This document shows positions 58,733 through 64,000 of a stretch of 64,000 nt of DNA, piece after piece. The position numbers were made by a program, and so were the translations under genes. The notes beneath the pieces are model-generated. The model saw only the letters and a list, made by a program, of their open reading frames with translations. It ran no database searches and was not told the DNA's origin. Source of the stretch: Micromonospora sp. AMSO31t. GTDB taxonomy: Bacteria > Actinomycetota > Actinomycetes > Mycobacteriales > Micromonosporaceae. Where the stretch lies: assembly GCF_008868175.1 (NCBI RefSeq), contig NZ_WBKT01000011.1, positions 1 through 64,000 on the forward strand, in the 5' to 3' direction. Each line of letters starts with the position of its first letter. Positions within the stretch are counted from its first letter, which is position 1.

Positions 58733-59659
58733 TCAGCCGGTCGCCCTCGCGATCAGCGGAATGCCCTCCCGGTACGTCGGCACCGCCGGGGCCCAGTCCA
58801 GCTCCCGCTTGGCCTTGCCGTTTGAGACGCGCATCGAGGTGGTCATCATGGCGTGCGCGTACGGGATGGGTCGCAGCATCCAACTCGGCACCCGCCACGG
58901 CCGGCGCGCCCCGAACGCGGCAGCGAGGGTGTCCAGGTAGTCGCCCCAGCGCACCGGCTCGTCGTCGACGATGTTGTACGCCTGCCCGGCCCGCCCCTTC
59001 TCCAGCGCGGCCACGGTCGCCGCGGCGGCGTCCTCCAGGTAGATGAAGTTGGCGCAGCCGCCCCCGGAGGGCACCGGCAGCCGGCGCTTGCGCACCAGGT
59101 TGACGATCATGTTGGTCATGCGGTCCTGCCCGTAGAAGAACCCGTAGCGCAGCGCGACGCCCTCGATCCCGTCGGCCGCGAACGCCTGCTCCTCGGTGGC
59201 GCGGATCGCCGCCACCGCCTCGCCGAGCTTGCCGCCCACCGGCTCGCCGAACGGGTCGTCCTCGCTGATCACGCGCGGGCCGTGGTCGCGGTATCCGTAG
59301 CCGAGCACGATCGACTGGGTGACGAAGCGGTGGGCGCCGACCGCCCGCGCCGCCGCGAGCAGGTTGGCCGTTCCGGTGGTACGCAGGGCGTTCGTACCCT
59401 GGAGCGCCTCGCCCATCTTCGTGGTGCCCAGCGCCGTCAACTCGTGGACGACCGCGTCGGCCCGCACGTCCCGTACGGCGGCGAGCAGGTTCTCCCGATC
59501 CATCACGTCGGCCACCACGGCCTCGGCGCCGGCGTTGCGCAGCCGCTCGGCGTTGCCAGGGCTGCGGCTGATCCCGACCACCTGATGGCCGGCGGCGATG
59601 AGCTGGCGGGTGAGGGGCCGACCGACGGCGCCGGAGGCGCCCGCGAGCAGAACTCTCAT
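58733..59659 (-). CDS. NAD-dependent epimerase/dehydratase-family oxidoreductase
   Basis: 308 residues. Rossmann motif MRVLLAGASGAVGRPLTRQL (GxxGxxG), then DAVVHELTALGTTKMGEAL, VTQSIVLGYGYRDHGP and ALRYGFFYGQDRMTNMIVNL with the catalytic Tyr region. The extended SDR fold acts on a sugar nucleotide, NmrA-like ligand or a steroid; this cannot be told apart here. Tail LDWAPAVPTYREGIPLIARA is typical. The ATG at 59659 is preceded by GGGAACCC of its coding strand. Confidence 0.88.
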   Translation of the reverse strand: MRVLLAGASGAVGRPLTRQLIAAGHQVVGISRSPGNAERLRNAGAEAVVADVMDRENLLAAVRDVRADAVVHELTALGTTKMGEALQGTNALRTTGTANLLAAARAVGAHRFVTQSIVLGYGYRDHGPRVISEDDPFGEPVGGKLGEAVAAIRATEEQAFAADGIEGVALRYGFFYGQDRMTNMIVNLVRKRRLPVPSGGGCANFIYLEDAAAATVAALEKGRAGQAYNIVDDEPVRWGDYLDTLAAAFGARRPWRVPSWMLRPIPYAHAMMTTSMRVSNGKAKRELDWAPAVPTYREGIPLIARATG

Positions 59660-59797
59660 GGCGGGGGTTCCCTTCTGCAGGTGTCACCCAGGTAGACGAG
59701 CGACCGGCCGGAGATGTGATGCCGTCGGGCTTCGTCCGCACAGCCAGACCGGGGCAACCTCTTGCCGAGCCACCGGGGAGAAGGGGCTACCCGCGCA

Positions 59798-60520
59798 TCA
59801 AGCCGGTGAAGGGAGGCACCGGTCGGGAAGCGTCACCTGCCCCGGCTGGTGCCAGAACGTTTTCATCGTGAACCACTCGTCCAGCGCCGGATCGTAGAGG
59901 TTCTGGATGCCGAAATGCAGCACCTGCCACCACCGGCTCGGATCCCTCTGGTCGACGTAGATGTCACCGAGCGCGAGCGGAATCCGGGGAAACTCTCCCG
60001 GCTGGCTGGAGCCCACAACGGCACCGACCCGCCAGTGGTCGACGTGCCGAGCGTTGTTCCCCTGCAGGATCTCCGGTCCGACGAATCGCGCGGTCTTCAG
60101 CAGGTCGTTGAACATCTGCCGGTTGAAGAACCCCGCCTGATGGCAGGGCTGCGGCGGGTCCTGCGGGAGGCCCGGCCACTTGTAGGTGAGCGTGTAGAGG
60201 GTGTTGTCGTAGATCAGGTTGGTGAACCAGATCGGGTACTCCGGCCCTCCGGCGATCATCTGGCTGTTGCCGTTCCGTCCCTGCCAGGTGAAGGGAACAT
60301 CGATGCCGAGGTCGCGGACGATGTACCGGCCCGTGCCCTGGAAATCCGCCGGAAGTAGCGGGGGCCGCGGCTCTTCCGGTGGTGCCGGTGTGAAACCGCC
60401 CGCCACGGCCGCGTCGATAGGCGAAGAGGCCGTGGCCATGGCCGGCGCGGTCACGGCGAGGGCGATCAAGCCGCCGACGACCGCCGACGTCACAGTCCGA
60501 AGTGTACGGCTCGATGCCAT
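59798..60520 (-). CDS. Secreted hypothetical protein
   Basis: 240 residues from ATG 60520 (GCGGAGGGGGAC in front). A signal peptide (TLRTVTSAVVGGLIALAVTA, cleavage near MATA) leads to a mature part of about 200 residues that is rich in Pro, Trp and Tyr. It contains the blocks MIAGGPEYPIWFTNLIYDNT and HFGIQNLYDPALDEWFTMKT. No family is recognised; the two Cys (QPCHQAG, PDRCLPS) may pair. The longer open frame reaching 60805 adds antisense-like residues, so the signal-peptide start is chosen. Confidence 0.75.
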   Translation of the reverse strand: MASSRTLRTVTSAVVGGLIALAVTAPAMATASSPIDAAVAGGFTPAPPEEPRPPLLPADFQGTGRYIVRDLGIDVPFTWQGRNGNSQMIAGGPEYPIWFTNLIYDNTLYTLTYKWPGLPQDPPQPCHQAGFFNRQMFNDLLKTARFVGPEILQGNNARHVDHWRVGAVVGSSQPGEFPRIPLALGDIYVDQRDPSRWWQVLHFGIQNLYDPALDEWFTMKTFWHQPGQVTLPDRCLPSPA

Positions 60521-60780
60521 GTCCCCCTCCGCAGCTTTACCAGGCCGGCGCGCGACAGCGCTCAGCGCTCCGGTGATCGTATGGCGGCGAATCTGCGCGA
60601 CGGCCAAATCGGAAAAGAAGTCACCTTCCGGGTGCGCGGGTGGCTGGTCGCCAGACAGAGCTTGCCGGGAGCGCAGAACCACGGCGCGACGTGATACCGC
60701 CACCTGCCGGGTCGGGGGCAGTCTCAGCCCTGGCACCGCCCATAGCGTCGGGGCATCCCCATCACAGCGAGGAGGACGCC

Positions 60781-61422
60781 GTGAGCCAGCCGCCCAGCCC
60801 CGCACTGCCCGGCGAGGTGAAGCCCGTCACCATTCACCCGGACAGGTGGCGCGAGGCGCTTCCGCCGGACGCGTGGCCCGACGGGTTCCCCGATGTCGGC
60901 AAGGTGTGGCGGCGCGATGTCTTCGCCGTCACCGACGCCTGGCGTGCCGGCGCGGCGACTCCACGGCAGCTGCTGAGCGCGGTGTTGATGTGGGGCTACG
61001 GTCCGATCGGCTACGGCCCGTGGCGCACGTTGCGGTCGCTGGAGAGCGATCCGGACGGCAAGCGGCTGGCACACGCGCTCGACGGCCTGCGCGCGCCCGC
61101 GCCGGACGAGGACGCCCTGCGCACCGCCTACCAGCGCCTGCGTGACCCGAAGGGGTCCAGGCTGCCCAGGCTCGGCCCCGGATTGTTCACCAAGCTGCTC
61201 TACTTCGCCGGCTACCGGCGCGGCGCAGGAGGTCGGCAGCCCCTCATCCTCGACAGCGTTGTTCGGAGCCGGCTGCCCGTCGAGGCCGGCGTGCGACGCG
61301 AGTCCGGCTGGGTGTCGGAGGAGTGGCTGGCCTACCTGGGCTGGGCGGCCGATCAGGCGCACCGCCGGGGCATCGAGCCCGACGAGGTGGAGATGGCACT
61401 GTTCCACGACCAGTGGGCTTGA
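60781..61422 (+). CDS. 8-oxoguanine DNA glycosylase OGG-fold protein
   Basis: 213 residues from GTG 60781 with GAGGAGGA at good spacing. The pattern GPGLFTKLLYFAGY, PLILDSVVRSRL and YLGWAADQAHRRGIEPDEVE is the OGG-fold group related to the HhH-GPD glycosylases without the Fe-S loop. Some members sit in defence islands. The catalytic Lys is probably the one in LFTKLLYFAG; a catalytic Asp follows in ILDSVV. The gene stands 160 bp before an SF1 helicase gene on the same strand. Excision of damaged or modified bases is inferred. Confidence 0.8.
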   Translation: MSQPPSPALPGEVKPVTIHPDRWREALPPDAWPDGFPDVGKVWRRDVFAVTDAWRAGAATPRQLLSAVLMWGYGPIGYGPWRTLRSLESDPDGKRLAHALDGLRAPAPDEDALRTAYQRLRDPKGSRLPRLGPGLFTKLLYFAGYRRGAGGRQPLILDSVVRSRLPVEAGVRRESGWVSEEWLAYLGWAADQAHRRGIEPDEVEMALFHDQWA

Positions 61423-61582
61423 CGCCCGGCGGCTGGGTGGCAGAAACGCCGCCGCCCGGCTGCCGGCTGGAACAACAACGAGCCCGGCTTGACGGCCGGT
61501 CGCCGGGTGGGGGAGCGCCGCCGCTGACGGACCCGGCTCGTATGGTGGCGGGGCGCGGCAGTCGGCTCGGGGAGGGTGGTCC

Positions 61583-62911
61583 ATGCTCGCGGAACTGGCA
61601 GCTCCACCGGCCGTCGAGGCCGAGCGGGTCATCACCGCCGTGCTGGCCGACCTGCGCTCGGGCGACCACCGCGGCGTGGTGGTCGACTCCCCGCCCGGCG
61701 CCGGAAAGTCCACCCTCGTGGTCCGCGCCGCCGTCGAGCTGGCCGCCGCCGGCGAGCCGCTGATCGTCGTGGCACAGACCAACGAGCAGGTCGACGACCT
61801 CATCGACCGGCTCGCCCGCAAAGCCCCCGAGCTGCCCATCGGCCGGCTCTCCGCCACCGACTACCAGCCCACCGACCGGGTGAAGGGCCACGAGACGGTC
61901 CGGGTCGCCGCCAAGGTCGCCGACCTCGGTGGCGCGGCCGTCATCATCGGTACGGCGGCCAAGTGGGCCACCGTCGCCGAGGGTGTCTGGCCGTGGGCGA
62001 TCGTCGACGAGGCGTACCAGATGCGGTCGGACGCGCTGCTGCGCGTGGCCGGGAGGTTCGAGCGGGCGCTGTTCGTGGGCGACCCGGGGCAGCTCGACCC
62101 GTTCTCCACCGTCGAGACCGCGCGCTGGACCGGGTTGACCTGGGATCCGATGCAGTCGGCGGTGGCCACCCTGCTGCGGCACAACCCGGAGCTGCCGGTG
62201 CACCGGCTGCCGGTGTCCTGGCGGCTGCCCGCCACGGCCGCGCCGGTGGTGGCCGCCGCGTTCTACCCGTTCACCGGCTTCCGTGCCGGCACCGGGCGGG
62301 CCGACCGGGCGCTGGCCCTCACCGAGCCGGGGCCGGGATCGGGCGACCCCTACGACGCGACGGTCGAGGTGGCCGCCGCGGCCGGCTGGGCGCTGCACGA
62401 GCTGCCCGCCCGGCACACGCCGCGTACCGATTCCGATGCCGCGGCCGCCTGCGCCGCCCTCGCCCTGCGGTTCCTGGACCGGAAACCGGTCGGGTTCGAC
62501 GAGCAGGCGCCCGGCGGCGTGCCGGTGACCGCGGACCGGATCGCCGTCGGCGCCGCGCACCGCGACCAGGTGGCGGCCATCCGGCAGCACCTGGGCGCGG
62601 CCGGCGCGGGCATCACCGTCGACACGGCCAACCGGCTGCAGGGCCGGGAGTACGACGTGACGATCGTGCTGCACCCGCTCTCCGGCCGGCGGGACGCGAC
62701 CGCGTTCCACCTGGAGTCGGGGCGGCTCTGCGTGCTGGCGTCCCGGCACCGGCACGCGTGTGTGGTGGTGGCGCGGGCGGGAATCACCGAGCTGCTGGAC
62801 GCGCACCCGTCGACCGAGCGGGTGCACCTGGACGTGCCGGTGAAGTTCCCGGACGGCTGGGAGGCCAACCACACGATGCTCGCCCACCTGGCCGCGCACC
62901 GCGCCCGCTGA
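61583..62911 (+). CDS. SF1-type helicase / AAA domain protein
   Basis: 442 residues. Walker A VDSPPGAGKSTLVVRAA, Walker B WPWAIVDEAYQMRSDALLRV, then FVGDPGQLDPFSTVETARW, and late motifs TVDTANRLQGREYDVTIVLH and LCVLASRHRHACVVVARAG. This is a compact UPF1-like SF1 helicase lacking extra domains, so partners are expected. It follows the OGG-fold gene, and the two may act together on modified or damaged DNA. The start at ATG 61583 has GGGAGGGTGG in front. The C-terminal 40 residues carry no recognised motif. Confidence 0.85.
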   Translation: MLAELAAPPAVEAERVITAVLADLRSGDHRGVVVDSPPGAGKSTLVVRAAVELAAAGEPLIVVAQTNEQVDDLIDRLARKAPELPIGRLSATDYQPTDRVKGHETVRVAAKVADLGGAAVIIGTAAKWATVAEGVWPWAIVDEAYQMRSDALLRVAGRFERALFVGDPGQLDPFSTVETARWTGLTWDPMQSAVATLLRHNPELPVHRLPVSWRLPATAAPVVAAAFYPFTGFRAGTGRADRALALTEPGPGSGDPYDATVEVAAAAGWALHELPARHTPRTDSDAAAACAALALRFLDRKPVGFDEQAPGGVPVTADRIAVGAAHRDQVAAIRQHLGAAGAGITVDTANRLQGREYDVTIVLHPLSGRRDATAFHLESGRLCVLASRHRHACVVVARAGITELLDAHPSTERVHLDVPVKFPDGWEANHTMLAHLAAHRAR

Positions 62912-62984
62912 GGCGCACGAGCCAGCGGGCTACTGATGGTCGGCCGCCGCCGTCGAATCGCGCTCTTCGATGGCTGATCGGGGA

Positions 62985-63140
62985 GCAGACACGGACGGGT
63001 GGCCGAGTTGACGCTCGCGGAGCGTGTCCGTAGCCTCTACTCATAGGGGAGATGGTGGCTGGCGATGATGAGCTGAAATGTAGTCATCGTTCGATCCGTC
63101 TCAATACCCGGCCCCAGCCTCCGTGCTGGGGCTTTCACTT
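62985..63140 (+). other. Structured intergenic region ending in a terminator; possible small RNA
   Basis: An outer stem (ACGGAC near 62991 with GTCCGT near 63025) encloses a hairpin ACGCTC-GCG-GAGCGT. A second hairpin GATGA...TCATC lies near 63064-63090. It ends with a GCCCCAGC-CTCCGT-GCTGGGGC hairpin (63111-63132) followed by TTTCACTTTT. No ORF is supported. Terminator of the helicase gene or a small RNA; not settled. Confidence 0.35.
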
Positions 63141-63179
63141 TTCCGGGTTCCGCGACGCAGGGTTCCGCCACAACCGCGG

Positions 63180-63965
63180 TCAGAGCGTCCCCGGCTCGTG
63201 TCCCTGCACGTAGTGCCAGGCGCCGATCCCGCGCGGGTCGAACAGCGCCACCGTCCGGCGCGGGTTCGCGAACACGTCCTCATAGTCGAGATCCAGCCAG
63301 TAGGCGACGCCGTCGTGCGCGGAAGCCGAGTGGAACTCCTCCGGCAGCGGCCGCCCGTCGGCGCGGATCACCGCCGCCATCACGCCGGTCCGGCCCGCGC
63401 CCAGGGCCGGCACGCCGTCGACCGGGCCGCTGCGCCCGTCCGAGCACCACAACGTCCCTCGGATGCGCAGCGCCGGCCCCTCGCCGACGTTCTCCACCGG
63501 GACGAGGAACCGGTCCTTGGCGACCGCGAGGAACGCGTACGCCGGGGCGGGCGCGGAGGTCAGCGCGAAGCGCTCCTCGGCGGGTGGGTGCTGGGCCAGC
63601 ATGCCGCCGGAGTCCGGGAACGCCACGGACTGGTGGATCGGCAGCAGGAGCGGGTACCGGCTCAGCACCAGTGACCGGCGCGTTTCGGTGAGCTGCCGGT
63701 CGGTGCGGGACAGCGCCTGACGGGAGAGGTAGATCGCGGCCAGCACACCGATGGTGGACGCGATGGCGGCGAACGAGCCGGCGACCGCGGTCGCCCGCTG
63801 GGCCCGCCAGGTGAAGGCCACCACGAGGGCCGTGCCGGCGGCGCAGACCGCCAGCGCCCCGGCGACCACCAGCCCGTATCTACCGGCGAGCACCAGCCCG
63901 CGTCTGCCGGTGCCGCGCAGCCAGGGCCAGGTACGGCGCAGCCGGGTCCAGGTACGGCGCAGCAC
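63180..63965 (-). CDS. Membrane protein with two N-terminal helices and cytoplasmic domain
   Basis: 261 residues. Basic N-terminus made of a near-repeat (RRTWTRLRRTWPWLR), encoded by two CCAGGTACGGCGCAGC direct repeats. Two membrane helices follow at about 30-50 and 62-82 (FAAIASTIGVLAAIYLSRQA). Then a soluble domain contains YPLLLPIHQSVAFPDSGG and FLVPVENVGEGPALRIRGTL. The layout suggests a sensor or anchor; no family is recognised. It reads toward the terminator of the helicase gene. Confidence 0.7.
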   Translation of the reverse strand: MLRRTWTRLRRTWPWLRGTGRRGLVLAGRYGLVVAGALAVCAAGTALVVAFTWRAQRATAVAGSFAAIASTIGVLAAIYLSRQALSRTDRQLTETRRSLVLSRYPLLLPIHQSVAFPDSGGMLAQHPPAEERFALTSAPAPAYAFLAVAKDRFLVPVENVGEGPALRIRGTLWCSDGRSGPVDGVPALGAGRTGVMAAVIRADGRPLPEEFHSASAHDGVAYWLDLDYEDVFANPRRTVALFDPRGIGAWHYVQGHEPGTL

Positions 63966-64000
63966 GCGCGTTCCTAGGCGAACGACGAGCCGGCGTCGCC

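Noticed and set aside
62990-63075. tRNA-like stretch (GGTGGCCGAGTTGACG)
   Set aside because: No acceptor stem, no matching T-arm and no anticodon arm could be formed.
1-64000. CRISPR arrays or rRNA genes
   Set aside because: No regular spacer-repeat pattern and no rRNA-like sequence were seen.

Overview
The window is very GC-rich actinobacterial DNA. Strong G/C third positions, frequent GTG starts, F420-type enzymes, an ECF42-type sigma factor, an EgtD-like methyltransferase and integrative-element genes (replication-relaxation, DUF2637) suggest Micromonosporaceae, probably Micromonospora or a close relative. That is inference; there is no rRNA in the window to fix it.

Layout. 1-4.95 kb: small housekeeping and accessory genes (phosphotransferase, a HigBA-like toxin-antitoxin pair, a YidD-like protein, DUF2071, VOC). 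5.03-6.78 kb: a complete IS200/IS605 element (tnpA+tnpB) inserted exactly at the 5' end of an ECF42 sigma gene. 6.8-9.2 kb: sigma factor, DUF998 membrane protein and DGPF/YCII protein, closed by a strong hairpin. 9.2-13.4 kb: membrane/PPOX fusion, then PadR regulator, ABC ATPase and FtsX permease with overlapping starts. 13.4-21.8 kb: Ddn-type protein, EgtD-like methyltransferase coupled to a membrane protein, MMPL transporter, lipoprotein and a secreted M14 carboxypeptidase.

22.0-43.3 kb is the most interesting part: a visibly lower-GC defence island of ten genes. A five-gene minus-strand operon (GHKL ATPase, Z1 helicase, DUF4420 PD-(D/E)XK protein, AIPR protein, composite sigma4/alphaCTD/HARE-like protein) diverges from a cytosine-C5 methyltransferase fused to an HhH-GPD glycosylase-like domain with a full four-Cys Fe-S loop. 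A vsr-GHKL pair converges on the methyltransferase. An 1887-residue SF1 helicase-nuclease and an HNH nuclease close the left side. The helicase and the sigma-like protein end in the same unrecognised domain of about 130 residues, which ties the two halves together. The likely logic is modification of host DNA, recognition of foreign or modified DNA, ATP-driven remodelling and cleavage, with Vsr and the glycosylase-like domain dealing with 5mC-derived mismatches.

43.3-53.4 kb is a decaying mobile zone: a frameshifted VOC remnant, a GNAT/XRE-regulator pair, a globin-reductase/DivIVA cassette, integrative-element remnants (replication-relaxation gene, DUF2637 gene split by an amber codon, a cluster of CTGACAGG-type repeats) and a Clp-N-like gene split by TGA. 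53.5-64 kb returns to chromosomal genes: a secreted penicillin-acylase-family hydrolase preceded by an 11-codon leader ORF, an aldo/keto reductase, an NAD-epimerase, a secreted protein, an OGG-fold protein next to an SF1 helicase, and a membrane protein.
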